A stretch of DNA of 64,000 nt, taken from assembly GCA_947650285.1 (NCBI GenBank), contig CANTFL010000988.1:1-64000 (forward strand), given 5' to 3'. Positions 10,728-23,281 of the stretch are shown one piece after another. The notes below the pieces were generated by a model. It ran no database searches. It was not told where the DNA came from and saw only the letters and a program-made list of their open reading frames with translations. This DNA is from Hyaloperonospora brassicae (lineage: Eukaryota; Oomycota; Peronosporomycetes; Peronosporales; Peronosporaceae). The first letter of the stretch is position 1. Each line of letters begins with the position of its first letter. The position numbers were made by a program, and so were the translations under genes.

Positions 10728-11841
10728 ACAACGCAAGAAGCTGAGTGCGTGGGACGCGCTTGCGACACGTGTGCACTGGATACGGTCAATGCTGGAAACG
10801 CGTTCGCGATGCACTGGTGGTTTCGACTATTGCTGCTGCTAGGTCGATAATGAAATGGTCGACGCATCGACAAGTGAAAACGTGTGGTAACTTGCACTTG
10901 CTGTGCTGTGAAAGCCTCTGAATACTGACAACCCGTCGCTTGGTCCGTTTTCGATGGCACTGACAAGTTGAGCTGTTGATATATATGGAAGACGTTCGCA
11001 ACGAAAGGGTAAGCAAGTGCCGAAGTGAGCTACTGACATTGAGTTGTAAGTGTTTGTCCGTTTTCACCACAGAACGTCGCTGGAAGTTTGCAACATTGGA
11101 TAGACAGCTGGTGGTCTATCCGAGTTGTCTTATGCAGTGTGATTACACCAAGACACGTGCACGCTCTTTCGCGTTGCAATTTCTCATGCATCCTCATATT
11201 GTAACCTGTCCCTTGAATATGTGTGCAGTGTACGCATCGCGCCACCGAGTGCTGCTATAGCTGCAACATATTGGTATGTACACTCGAGTTCGAGTGACTC
11301 GTGGCGATGCAGCGAATGTCGATGCCATCGTACGGCCAAAGTGACGAAGATCAAAGTGCTTCTGAGCAAAAGCGTCCTCCGTCATCAGTACAGGCAGGAG
11401 ACGCTTTGAACACGAACAAGACGTTGTGCAACGTAATACCCGACTTGGAATGGCTTCTTTTCACGATTGCGTTGAAGTGCACAACAGTAGATCGGAAGTC
11501 AGCGTTGCTGAATAAGAGTGCACAAGTTTTGAAGGGCTTTATTGTACGACGTGATGTCTGTGCTTTGTCATCACGACAAAATTAAAGGTCCCAAGCGGTG
11601 GTCTCAACAAAAACGCAAGTATGGGCTCAGCATCACGCACTTGGATCGAGTCGTAATTACACGTCGCGTATTGCTCCCCCTGCCCGCCCGCCCGTTCAAA
11701 TCACGTATGTACACGATGAAAGTCATTGCAGTCAGTGTCAATGGGCTCGCTCACTCACGTCGCATTCACGACTGCAACTGGCGAAGATAGTGCGTGCACG
11801 TCTGCCGTGTGTCGCGTGTCCACTGATTTTCCGTATGTCGG
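10728..11841. other. intergenic, no feature seen
   Basis: About 1.1 kb after the LSM14 stop. Only short, compositionally poor frames occur on either strand. It presumably holds the LSM14 3' UTR. Confidence 0.5.
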
Positions 11842-12225
11842 CTACCACAGACTGGTGCAGTGGAATCCCATAGATGCCACTTGGTTAGCCACGTCAGTCA
11901 TGCGCTGCGAGTCGTTGTACACTGCACTGCACGCGTCGTCGCCGAAGGCTTCCGGCGAAGATCTAAAGTCAAAGGCGTTGTACCCGGGGAACAAACCCAA
12001 AGCCGACAAAGACCAGCAGTCGTCCACGTCGAGCTTGAGTGCATGCGTAGGCTGAAGCTTCTGGGACCGCATAGCAGGGGTTTTGCGCCTGCGTCCATCG
12101 TCTGTGTCCACCAGACCTTCGGCCTCGAAACCATCAGGTGAGAAGTAGTGCTGCGAGCGAAACCGTTGGCGCTGCTGCGCGCGCATGCGCTCCATCTCGA
12201 CGACCTTCTCGACGAATGGGAACAT
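11842..12225 (-). CDS. hypothetical protein
   Basis: The minus-strand frame from ATG 12225 gives 127 residues beginning M-F-P-F-V-E-K-V-V-E-M-E. A basic Gln/Arg-rich helix is followed by an acidic linker and a mixed C-terminal region with F-P-G-Y-N-A-F-D-F. The composition looks protein-like, and the overlapping frames on the other strand look worse. The frame stays open upstream to about 12380 without an ATG, so a 5' exon may exist. I recognise no family. It could be a small oomycete-specific gene or the end of a larger decayed one. Confidence 0.4.
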   Translation of the reverse strand: MFPFVEKVVEMERMRAQQRQRFRSQHYFSPDGFEAEGLVDTDDGRRRKTPAMRSQKLQPTHALKLDVDDCWSLSALGLFPGYNAFDFRSSPEAFGDDACSAVYNDSQRMTDVANQVASMGFHCTSLW

Positions 12226-12461
12226 TGGGATGTGCGCAGTTTTCGGCGAGTACGGAACTGAGCGCTGGTGGAATAAACGGCTACGAAAGTGGCTTTTGTG
12301 CCAGCACGTAGAGAGACTTAGCTGCGATGCGCCCAAAGTGTGGTCCGCTTTGGCCGAATCGCAGCCTCTGTCTGGTGTTTGTCACGAAAAGAGGCGCAAA
12401 TCAACGGATTTTACAGCGCTGCGCTCTGTTCGGAGCCGCAGGAATCGCTCCGGAATCTTCT

Positions 12462-12732
12462 AGACAGACGAAAGAATCGCAAAAGCACTGACGCTACTGC
12501 GTGAGAACGAGTGGAGCTCACGAACGGGGCCTCGTGCCATGTGGCAAAGCAAAATGTGTACCACGAAGAGCTCAAGACGGAAGCAGACGGCGTGTATTTC
12601 ATGCCCAAATTTGCGATACACAAACGCGGACACGGCTCGGTTGGCTCAGAGAAGAGGTCCTGTCTTTCTACTTCTTTGCAGGGGAAGATCAGGCTCCGAT
12701 CGGCTTGCAAAGATAAGGCCCCAATGACTTGA
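12462..12732 (+). pseudogene. possible broken coding fragment
   Basis: One frame reads T-D-E-R-I-A-K-A-L-T-L-L-R-E-N-E (12462-12510). Another takes over from 12511 with a protein-like run (…HVAKQNVYHEELKTEADGVY…) to a stop at 12732. The pair looks like one short coding segment with a single frame change, or two exon pieces. There is no start codon and no recognised domain. It could also be chance. Confidence 0.25.
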
Positions 12733-13415
12733 AATGCCGCACCGAACGTGCTACGCACATGTTGAGCCACAGACCACTCTGCGGCAATTTCTCGGCAAGA
12801 CCGATGGGATGTGCTGCAACTCAAGAGGTCCGTGAATCTCCACCAGTCTGCCTACAACTTCATTATCGTGGCGCGACTTGACCGTTACAGTCGTCCGAAC
12901 GCAGCCTCTCTGTCAGACTGTCCCAGTAAGTTTTCAGCTAATACAGTAGTAGCCATTTGTCAGGGTGAGAAATGCCGAGCGAAGAGCACTTGGCTAAAGT
13001 ATGCAGCAAAGATATGTTGCCATCCTGCGAGGAGACGTTTTGGCCTGAGAGACGTCGCCGTCAGTCGGGTGAGCACATAGAGTCCTTTATTTGCCTCGTT
13101 AGCGCCCGCAGTTACGGCGCATGATAACATATGACGGTTCGGCTCGAGCAACGTGTCTCACCTGATTCCCAACTGCAAAGTCGGACGTAGGGGGTCGTCA
13201 GAAAGGCCCCGCGGCGTTACGTCCCGTGCAAAGACCGGTCGGTGGTCTTCGAGACGGGTCTTTTCTCCCCGCGCGTGCGTCGCGCCTCGTCTCGGATTGG
13301 CTGAAACTCCGACGTCGTTGTGCCCGCGGTGTCAGGCAAGTCAGTCAACAACCAGTCGCACTCACTTGCGTATCAACTATCCACTGTCTGTACCCCTTCA
13401 ACTTGATCGTCTGCG

Positions 13416-13993
13416 ATGTCCTTGTCGTGGTCGTACCACAACTGCGTTGCTGAGGTGATGATCGTTTTGCGTGGACAATGCTCTGCTTGCTCGTTGCTTG
13501 ATGGGAACAAACGAGATCTCACGTGCTGCTGTATGGTCTCCAGGCTGACGAGTACCTCTCTGCTGCTTCCGTGAGTGACGACGAACCGGGACTGGCGCTG
13601 CAATGGGACGAGCACGCACTGTTGCACTTCGTCGATGCAGCAAATGCAGTCGACCTTAGCGTGGCCATGCCAAGCTGGTTGTCGCAGCCTCGGGGCAGCA
13701 TCACGTCCGACTCGATCGTTGACGACATGATGGCGTTCTTGGCGACAAAAGCGGGCGGGCGGTTCGGCCGCGTGCTCCTGGCGCCCAATAGCGTCGTCCA
13801 GTTTGGCCAGCTCTGTGGCATGTTTGCGTACATTGAAAACGACGCGTTTATGCGCGCAGCAGCTGATGCAGCTGGTACGAGTGACGGCACGACACTGGCC
13901 AAGATCTTTTGCGTGACGACGTGCAGCGTGTCGACTGCCGTGCCCATGGAGTTTCCGCCACGCGAGAACCCATGTCGACGTCTATTTGCATGA
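13416..13993 (+). CDS. hypothetical protein, two exons (proposed model)
   Basis: The long frame at 13523-13993 has no ATG near its start, and a stop lies upstream at 13499. A clean splice model solves this: exon 1 is 13416-13454 (M-S-L-S-W-S-Y-H-N-C-V-A-E), the intron 13455-13543 (89 bp, GTGATG…TCTCCAG) and exon 2 13544-13993, phase 0 at both sides, giving 162 residues. The protein is acidic at first, then globular with G-G-R-F-G-R-V-L-L-A-P and Q-F-G-Q-L-C-G-M-F-A-Y. No family is recognised. The intron size matches the three other introns in the window. The model is an inference from splice consensus and frame. Confidence 0.45.
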
Positions 13994-16900
13994 GCAAGGC
14001 TCGTTGCCAAATTTTACTGCTTTGTGTGATCGTCGTGGCGTGCCTGCGTGTACGTGTGTACGTGTGGATGTGAGCGTGTACGGGTAGTGTGGGTATGTCG
14101 GTAAATGTATGTAGACACCGCGCGAACGAGTGCGATATGGTACAACGAAGTGCGTGCGTGCGTGCGAGGTCGAGGTCTTGTTTGCTGCAGAAAAAAGGAG
14201 AATGAAGGAGAGAAGGACGTTGTGCTTCGACCGTCTTCTTCGGCCTTCGTCAGGTACTGCAAATCCTCTCGCACGCGTCCGGCCTCCACGGTATGTCAAG
14301 CATCCACATACTTCCGAGCGACGCCGCGCTCTGCTGCAGCTCGCGCTGGTTCGCGGGTCAACTCTAACGCGCCTCGAGACGATCATCGGTTACGAGTGAA
14401 CAGTTGACGCCAGTGGGCGTATAACAAAGCTCTTGCCGTACTAGCAAAAGGAATTTGCCTAAGCTCAAGCTGTTGATAACGTATCTACACAGTCGTCAAT
14501 CAGGGCGGTTTCGCTGCGTTTATGCACGCTCACTATATTTCGTGGATCCCATTAAGTTTCCAGGAAAATCTTTCGCACACCGAATACCTTCTTCGACCAC
14601 ATCATCACTGAAAATGAACGCCAAGTCGACTCTGCCCTCCACGCGCCCGCTAGCGCCTCTAGCTCCAGCACACGACGCAGAGACTTTGCAACAGCTGATG
14701 AAGAGTCCGGCGAATCATCTGCAGAAAAGTCCGAGCGCCTTTGAGCAGAAGCCGCTGCGCATGCCCAAGCCACTGTCGATTTAACTATACCCAGTCAGTC
14801 GAGCACTGTCGAGCAACGGAAAGCGAAGCACCCAGATAATAATGTACAACGCGTGACGAGGTACCGACGTTGTTTGCCCCTCTAGGGCGTACTTATACAG
14901 TGTTACTGTAAGTTGAGGTGAAGCATCGATCGAAGGGTGGGGTTGCGCGTGAGCGAATCATTTACGCGACTTCGGAAAGAACGTCAGCGTCGACGCGTAA
15001 GCAAGCGGGATATTGCTGATTCCAGTGGATTATCTGATCGATCTTGGTGCAATCAAGTGCAAAGTTCTTCGGCCGCAGTCACCGTTGTAGTCGACAGCCC
15101 CCAAGTGATTTTTTCACGTTGAAGTATACAGTCGAATTATACTCAGTCGTGGTCGTATGTTGCCTATGGCTGGCTCAACGTTCTCGCACGCTTGTTTGTG
15201 TCCCACCTCCGTGTAACTTTCGGCCTTATGTTAATGTTCGATGAAGCGGTTTACAATGGGCAAAATTTGGCGACAGGGGTCAGGCGACACACAGCAATAT
15301 CGCTGTGAGCGCTTGGACAGCGCCACCTATGATCGCAGCTGTCAGCTGCTTTGTTGCACACTTGAGACCACGTCAAGCTAAGTTGCAGGGGGCAGTGTGG
15401 ACTCTGGATCGCCGTATCTCATTTACAGAGCTATGAAGTCCATCTCGACATTGCGAGTAATTGGTCGTTGCAAGCCTTGAGCTAGGTGGTTAGCCGCCCC
15501 GCGAATATCCTCTGTATAGCTTGAAATGGTTAACGCTGGTTGCAGGTCGACGTTGTTCACTTGCGTGTCAATCGTTATCAATCTCAAGTAAGCATGGACC
15601 CTCTCGTTCCACTCGCCAAGACGTTGTGCAAGTCTTGGCTTGTTAGACTTGGCAATTCTACCTTACCTCAACATACATCGGTCATGTAGACGCCAGGTGG
15701 GTAAAGCGATGATAGTGCGGCAGCTGAAAACAGCAGTCTATGTGTAGAGATCGGCTGACTTGTCGTCTACAATGTTGCGTTACGGTGAAAGATGTTTGAG
15801 CTGCGTACGAATGTAAATACAGCATTGATCAACACGGATGGGGTAGAAGGTTGAAGCACGCAAAGAGAGCAGAGGTCCACCACGTTCTCTTCTGCAGCCA
15901 GCGACCAAATTATGCGTCACGTACCAGTCTGGCTGCGTTGGTGTTAGCCAGAGATTGTCATTTGCAATTACGCTCTACAAATGTCGCCACGTCAGTGCTG
16001 CAATTACGCTCTACCGATATCGCCACGTCAGTGCTGCAATTACGCTCTACAGATGTCGCCTCGTCAGTACCGCTGGGCCGAAGCTTGAGAAAAGAGAAGG
16101 CGCAAATGATCGACCGTAGGCAAACATACGACGGCAATCGATGCCCTAGCTGCGTATCTCTTACTTCGTATCGTTTCGGTACCATTGCAACGTAAACATG
16201 AATTTCGACAATTGTCACGCGTATCCACATTTTGCTTCCTCCGACTGGTGGCTACTTTTACATTTGTTTCTTTGTCGCTCTGTTCTGCCGCTGGGGCACA
16301 CGAAACCATACTAAGAGCGTCAAGAACCCTCTTCGATTCCACAATACAGATACGGTTTTCGGAGATGTCTAACTAAAGGCCGTTGCGAAATGCTTTCTAC
16401 ATATCTCGGTAGGGTCCACGAAGAAGCGGAGACTGTTTCACTTGCGCCCAGTCGTTTCGTCAAAGCAAGACTTGACGCGGTGCTAACTGGACGAATGAGA
16501 GCCAGCTTCGTTCGGCGGTGTCGGTAGTACGAATGAGGCATTTCGGTCTAAGAACAGTTTATATTGTACTAGCAACATCGTATAAGAAGGCTAGGACGGA
16601 GTACCGAGTACGAAACCTGTATCCAAAGTGTCTGTCTACTACCACCATTGTGTCATTGCGCGCTTGGCATCGTTTCACACAAGAAGCATGGATGATGCAC
16701 TGCGTGTCGAACTATGTCATCGGGTTGCCACTGAAGAAAAGCAAGACAATCCTCGCACCTTGCAACAAGCCAAAGCAAGGCGCTGAATAAGACTGCGAGG
16801 GGTGATATTTTTGTTATGGATGTAATTACTGCAAAATCGAGAAAAATGCAATACAAGTCTCAAGTGGCTTAGTTTGCGCCTACATGGCGAACCCAAACCG

Positions 16901-19900
16901 GCATCACGCTGTCATGATGAGAGGTTGTCGCCGGTTGACGCGGATACATGCAATCAACGTGTTGCCGTTTTCGTCGGGTTGCATCGTCGACAACAAGAAG
17001 TGTTACGCTGACAAGTCGAGGTCGTGTGGAATCCAGCGAATCCAGCGACCGGCTGTCAAGATAGAATCGTACCCGTTGTTGTTGCACGAGTCGCTTCGTA
17101 CTTATACGTGGTTCGATTATATAGTGCTGTCAGAATGGTTGCAGCAAGTGAGTCGAGTGACTCATGTGAACACAAAAAATCGTATTTGCTAGCTTTACAT
17201 ACCGCTGCCACCTGAATTGACGATTAAAACTGTTATAGGTACGTGTGATACCAAGTCGTAAAACATCCGAAACGTTGAGGTGACTTGGGCAGGTGCTGTA
17301 CAAACGTTCCATCTAATGTGTCGACGACTTTGGCTGACTTGATTCGACCATACTGTCATGTCCTGTAGGCTTGCACTCTTCGGGGGATTCGCTATAAACA
17401 ACCCGAGTTTCGTTCGACGTCATACGTTGCCAAAGATTAAGCTGTGTAGCAGCGAAGAGGGGTAATACGCAATTACAGCTGTGGCATCCTCCAACGATAC
17501 TGCATTTCGACGCCACTTGCGAAGTGGGATCAGCCAGCGTCTTTCTCGGCTCTCAAAAGTTTCGAAAATACATATTGCAAGACCACTAAGGTCAAGTTTT
17601 GTGAGCAATGGGTGAAACGAAGCTTTTTGTTTGGTCAGACAGATCGATCTCTTCAGTGTATGTCAAAAAACAATTTGACGACGATGTCTTATGGTATCCT
17701 GATATCGGAGAGGCAGCGATACCAGTAGCGGTGTAGGTCTTTTTTCATTTGAAAGGTTGTGCTTCGTGATCGTGTGCGTTTCTTGAAAGCCAACATATGT
17801 CTCTTTCGTATGTTGTATTACGATCTCTGGAAACGCATTTCATAATTCGCGAGCTACTCCTAATCCGCTTCGGACGTGTGTGCGAGCAGAAGTGGATCGT
17901 GACTATTGTATCTACTTTTGTGTGCCTCTTGACACCACCATTAAGACGATGGGATGATCACTATACAAATCACAGCTATTGGCAGTTGTAGTAGCGAGCG
18001 AAGAACGACCAGCCACCGCGATACATATGAATTACATGATTTTGCAAGTCGCAAGTCGCGCACGTCGATGATCCACAATACAACAATGCTGACCAAATGT
18101 GGACCTTGTGCTGACAACAACAGATCGCCATATATGTGTTTATCTTTTTGACACGACCGAAAGATACTCAACTGAATGCAGCACTAGGTCGTAGATGGTC
18201 TGTCGTGACGCCGATGTAGGGCATTAGAGTGGAGGCATGCAGATGAAACCGTCACATAATATCGACAACGCTGTAGTTGAGCATCGATCAAGTAAGTAAC
18301 GAGTACACAATAGTAACACCACGAGTGGCAAGAAGACATTGCAATCGGGGCAAACTACTAAGGTGCAAAACGTCAGCTGTCCAGTGCACGATATCTCTGT
18401 TAATGGTTTCTTGTATCATGTGGACCAAGGACTCGCACTATAGCGATATCTGCACATGCAAGGTAAGCGAGTAAGAGCGACAAATTTTGCCAATGGTGGT
18501 ACTTTGCTCATCTCAAAGCTGTCGAAGAACATCAGAACGAAGCACGTGCAGTCAGTCCTTTTTCCATTCGTCAACTTTGATTTCACAAAGAATCTTGTTC
18601 AGAATGTTGGACCATATGCGTCGACGTCACCTGCGTGCCAAAGGAGGGACGCCGGTAGCGGCTGACAGGCGATGAATGTTGGGATGAGGGGCAATGATAG
18701 AACAAAGGTGACGGTCTATTAGTCGCCGTACAGTTTTCGTACGGGCACTGCACATCTAACTCGTGAGAGAGAAAGTAATGTAAGGTATCTCCAGACATAT
18801 GACTGCAGCGATAGCTGTCGCCCACCGATGCCGGAAACGCATGCCAGCCAAAAGATAGGCTTGAGGCCGTCACTTTGAAGCGCGCGTTGTGCGATGAAGT
18901 GATGCAGAACGAAACCCCGCAGAACACAAACTACTGCAGTGTACAATAATCGCAGCATTTTGCGCTGGCGGGGTTTTGAAGCGTTACAAGTGTGTCGAAG
19001 AGTCAGTTGTCCGATCGTTTGCGCTGGTTGGTAATCCAAGGAAGGGTGTCTGATAAGTCAAAGACAGCATATGTAGCCACGTACATATGTTGCGAGAGTA
19101 AAGTTTATCGACGCATGACGTTTATAGTCGTATCTCCCTAATTGTATGTACCAAACAGCCATTTATAGACTTGTGCACACATACCCTATAGAAAGAGTAC
19201 TTATAGATTGAGTCGCATATTAGAATAGATGGATCGTATTCTTTCTGCGACAATAATGCCGTCTGACACAAAATATCATTTGTAGCAAAGTAAATGTCTC
19301 TCTGCGATAAATAAGAGCCAGACGGAAACAAACCGGTTTGTCTGCCTCCTTCATAATCTGATCAATCCGCTTAATTAGTGTGACACAACGATCACGGACT
19401 TGACAGTCACGTCGCTATAAAGTCTACTTTAGACACGATATAAAAAACTGTGGTCCCGATTGTATGACGCTTTCGAATCACGCAGTACTGCATCGACACG
19501 CAGCAAGACAATAACAGGCCGCATCTCTGCAAGCAGCAGAATGGCCATTGCACGCAAGCAAATACTACGTACATTGCGTGCAGGAAGCGTTCAGGTAGTG
19601 GAGACAAGCCCTATTGGCATAAATGGGAACGTTTCGTAGCTGATACCCCAGTCGTGTATCGGTCAACACCGATAAGACTGTTAGCGAAAAGACTGTGTCT
19701 TTACAAAAAGGTACGCTTTTCTCTACCAGCGTTAACATGGGGTAAACACGATGGAGCGCTCTCTATCAACAACCGAGAGACGTCAATGTCGATCTCCGTT
19801 TATCTCCCCCTTCGCACTACCTAATCTTCGTGCGCGCTCATCCGTTTCCAAGAGACCAACAAAAGCTGTGTACCTCCACACACTTTTGTTGCCCGAGCCT

Positions 19901-20054
19901 CTACGGACCAAGTAAAGTAGTCAGTCCAGGCCACACACACCTCACCAACTGCCCAGTCAGTCCGTCAGTCACTCTGTCGTCAGCCACTTCGAAATCTGCC
20001 ACCTCCAACACAAATCGCCACGCGCGCCACGTTCTTCGCTTCCATTTCTCGAGA
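13994..20054. other. 6-kb gene-poor region
   Basis: There are no confident genes. A small frame at 14614-14784 (+) from an internal ATG, about 56 residues and Pro/Leu/Ser-rich, is the best of several weak candidates, but the opposite strand is equally open there. A 36-bp triplicated repeat lies at 15963-16070. The rest is AT-richer with short frames on all strands. I found no terminal inverted repeats, LTRs or tRNA. Confidence 0.5.
15963..16070 (+). repeat. 36-bp tandem repeat, three copies
   Basis: Three adjacent units (15963-15998, 15999-16034, 16035-16070), each starting TGCAATTACGCTCTAC, with only a few substitutions between them. The unit length is a multiple of three, so a plus-strand frame (15851-16195) translates it as a 12-residue repeat (Q-L-R-S-T-D/N-…), but that frame has no other sign of being a gene. 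Confidence 0.85.
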
Positions 20055-20891
20055 ATGTTCCGCTTCCCGTCGCAGCCTCATGGGCTGCTGCTTCTGTACT
20101 TGTCCCTAGTCCCACTCTACCTCTCTATGGTCTTGTCCGACGACGACGACAACGACAGCCACGACAACGGCCACATGGTGCTACGGGGGCATACCACCAG
20201 TACCGCCAATACTAATGCGAATGGCGTCGTGGACGACATCTCGCACGGCATTGAAGTGGGGCCGAGCATAGCCGCTGCCGTTGCTATTGTCTGTGGGTTG
20301 TTGATGGCCACGTGTGGCTACAAACTCTTGCGCCCGACTATGTTTGCCTGTGGCTTCCTCGTCGGTGGCTACATTGTCTCGGCCCTTGTCATGTACATTG
20401 TCGACGGCCAGTCGTACGAACGCACGGCGTTCTGGATCTCCTTTGTCATAGGCGGCCTCGTGCTTGGCTCGCTCGTGGTCTTTGTCTACAACTTCGGTGT
20501 CTTTCTCATTGGCGCGGCCGGCGGTGTCTTCCTCGCGACGCTACTGAACGCTTCGTTTGGCTATCGCATTTACCCGAGCGATCCGTCGACGGGACTACTG
20601 CTGCTGGCGATTGTGCTGGGGCTCATCTGCGGTCTCATTGCCTACAAGGTCGAGCGGCTGGCTATTATTGTAGCCACGGCGCTGGTGGGCTCGGTCGTGC
20701 TGGTGAATGGCGTGGGCTACTTTATCGGCGACTTTCCAGAGCTCACGGCCATTAAGAACTACCGCCATGAAGACGAGATGGGGAACCATGTGTACGACGT
20801 GCCGAAGGCGTGGTGGGGCTACTTGGCCGCCATGTTTGTGGTCTTTTGCCTCGGGATGATGATCCAGATCAAGAAGACTGGCAAAGCCTAA
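20055..20891 (+). CDS. TMEM198/TM7SF3-like multispanning membrane protein (DUF4203)
   Basis: A 278-residue protein from the ATG at 20055, chosen because the signal-like hydrophobic segment (about 8-27) follows it; the frame is open further upstream without credible sequence. After an acidic Asp/His-rich lumenal stretch come about six hydrophobic spans between residues 75 and 270, with Gly-rich helices (F-V-I-G-G-L-V-L-G; L-I-G-A-A-G-G-V-F-L-A) and a K-A-W-W-G-Y-L motif before the last span. This matches the TM7S3/TM198 domain family. Mammalian TMEM198 is linked to Wnt/LRP6 signalling, but an oomycete role is unknown. A paralogue lies at 58867-59772 with the same Gly-rich spans and D-A-W-W-G-Y-L motif. 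Confidence 0.8.
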   Translation: MFRFPSQPHGLLLLYLSLVPLYLSMVLSDDDDNDSHDNGHMVLRGHTTSTANTNANGVVDDISHGIEVGPSIAAAVAIVCGLLMATCGYKLLRPTMFACGFLVGGYIVSALVMYIVDGQSYERTAFWISFVIGGLVLGSLVVFVYNFGVFLIGAAGGVFLATLLNASFGYRIYPSDPSTGLLLLAIVLGLICGLIAYKVERLAIIVATALVGSVVLVNGVGYFIGDFPELTAIKNYRHEDEMGNHVYDVPKAWWGYLAAMFVVFCLGMMIQIKKTGKA

Positions 20892-23227
20892 GGTGTCGGG
20901 CCCGGTTTCTGCACGTGACCAAGGGCATGTACGACTTTGTGATGACTTGTGCGATGACGGCCAGCAGCGAAAAGGCTGCGCGAGCCTCTTGCCTGCAGAC
21001 CGTTTGGTCGTGATGTATCTGGTGATCGACGGTTTTGCTTGGACGTGTGGAAGAGAGCGGGGATTACCTGAAGCTGGAGAGTAGAGTACGAGAATGGATG
21101 GTTGGTGGAGGAGATTGCTACAAACGGAGTAAGGCTATTGCTAATGCAAACTGGAAAGTATCGTGCGGTGTTCTGAGATGCAGACTACTTTAGTGTCTAG
21201 TGTCTGCTTGCAGTGCGTCTAAGCACATGCGTAGGCACGTCGCAATTGCCGCGTTGGCTGTGGCGTCTTTGATGGATGTAGTCTGATTGACTGTGCCTTT
21301 TTCTTGTTGTTGATACACGAGTCACACGCTTTTGCCGCAGGCTCTCCGACAATTGCTGAGCTAAAAGGTGTTTGGTTACTATACTGCTACTTGCTACTTG
21401 ACGACAAGTTGTAACGTCAATCGTTGGAAACGTTTGGTCTTGAACTAGCAAACGTAGAGTCTTTTTTGGAACTGGCCTGACGTTTCGTGAACGCATCCGC
21501 TGGGAGTCGTTGACTCGTTTGCAAGGCGACTGTGGTCAGTAGGTACTACTCGTACATGTTCATTCCTTCTCGCAGCGAAACAGTTGCTGGATCCTTTCTC
21601 CCTGTCCCCCCCGCTCAAGCAGTGGTCAACACTGATTGCAAGCATACTAAGTCCTATCATGACTCTACTTGATGACAGCCCGACGTGGTCCACTAGGATC
21701 AGTTATCGACATCATCTAAATTGCGACTACGATGGACGTAGCAGTATAAGTTGGCTCAAACCCAAAAAAACCCCCCCCTCCATAGCGACTACAACAAACC
21801 CGTCTGCTTTTATCGAGATCCTCGCTTATCTCATGTCACCTTCAATTGTATGTTGCAAAGTCACCGCCTTACTTTTACGGTCTAGCTAGGCCGCCTTCGT
21901 CAACCTTGACATATCTGCACTTCCCTGATGCTGGACAAATTATGCAACACCTACCTCGCACCTGATCTTGGATCCATACGAAGTCGTTGATATCGACGTC
22001 ATGTCGATTCTCACGCTACCAGTAGCTTACACTGGCAAAACTAATTGCATGGATGAATATGATCACAACGAAAGCTGTATACGCAGAAAAGTATGAGCGG
22101 CATTTAGCCTTGTAGGTACCACACGTATAAAGTTCGACATAGCAAAATGAAGTCTTGATCGAGATCATTGGAGCACTGCCAGGATAGTCAATGGCTTGTG
22201 GTCATGATATTCGCTATCATGCAAAATCATCGACATACGCAACAAGTCGGTTCGATCCATCCGGCGTTGTATCTATATAAACAGCTCAGAAGCAAGACAT
22301 GAACTTACACATGAGTAGATTTGTTTCTTGCAGCCAAGTAGCTTCGTCACATGCTACCAATAAGAGCGCCACAACCTCGACGGGCATACACGCAAACTGA
22401 CGATAATCAGATAGCATTTAAAGTCTTGTGTACAACATCTAGATAAACCATCAAAGTCTAGCGATCCACGACCGTCATTTATTTAACTCATCGCGAAGCG
22501 TCTGGACAACGTGTCGATGCAAAAACTTGCTTTATGTCCAACATTTCAGCCAACATCATCAGCTGTCGTCTGTGGTCAGACGTAATTTTTCGAAAATACT
22601 TTATTTAGAAGCTACGCTGCTTTGGTACAATCAATACAAGATCGCAGCATACTATTTATCTTGTAGTATCCCAACCCAAGAGCGAAGCCGTTTACCCAAG
22701 CGAACGATCAATCTACGGATGGCAGGTATCCGAAAGCGCACACGATGTCGACGTCTCATCGTGGCTTCCTGCAAAGGCTTCGTGGTCGCCCTCTCTATAT
22801 AATTGACCGGCTGAGGCGGTTGTGATTCAGCCACAACAAGCATGCCCAAGATCCAAGGATGTGTTATTATTCGTTTGTTCTGCTTTAGCTGGCTCGAAGT
22901 ATACCTACCAGCCAAACTCACGACGTGCGATTCATCAAACAGCTGTGCAGACATGATAGATTACCATTGAAGCTGTGCACATCATCTATATTCCTGATGC
23001 AAAAAACGCACCACATTTTGTTTATATCTATACAATTCGGATTGATGTTTTCATTACGCCAGTTGACAACGCCACAATGTGCGAGAAATCGGCTGGACAA
23101 GCGACTTGTAATAGCGTCGCAACCTAGGTACCACTTTAGAATATACTATGACGTGTTCGTATGTCCGCACAAAACACTTGTTTCAAATCTCACTGCCACC
23201 ATAGTGTTGGTTGGGGGTGGTTGGCAA
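20892..23227. other. intergenic, no feature seen
   Basis: About 2.3 kb of AT-richer sequence after the TMEM198-like gene. Only short frames occur. A T-loop-like GGTTCGATCC near 22247 has no matching tRNA body. It ends at the homopolymer block at 23228. Confidence 0.45.
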
Positions 23228-23250
23228 GGGGGGGGGGGGGTTTTTTGGGG

Positions 23251-23279
<29 letters not shown>
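23228..23279 (+). repeat. homopolymer block G13-T6-G4-A29 at a duplication breakpoint
   Basis: G13 (23228-23240), T6, G4 and A29 (23251-23279) follow each other directly. Homology to the THADA/Trm732 gene starts at the last A or the next base. Such a block is unusual for this window. It may be a repair scar at the breakpoint, or a sequencing or assembly artefact, because long homopolymers are error-prone. Confidence 0.85.

Positions 23280-23281
<2 letters not shown>

Noticed and set aside
15851..16195. Frame containing the 36-bp repeats as a repeat protein
   Set aside because: The repeat unit is a multiple of three, so it stays open by chance; there is no other gene-like feature.
22247..22257. 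GGTTCGATCC, tRNA T-loop-like
   Set aside because: No A-box or complementary acceptor stem upstream; no cloverleaf can be drawn.
22925..23278. Upstream extension of the THADA fragment reading frame
   Set aside because: It crosses G13 and A29 (poly-Gly/poly-Lys) and has no homology to THADA; it is an accidental open frame.
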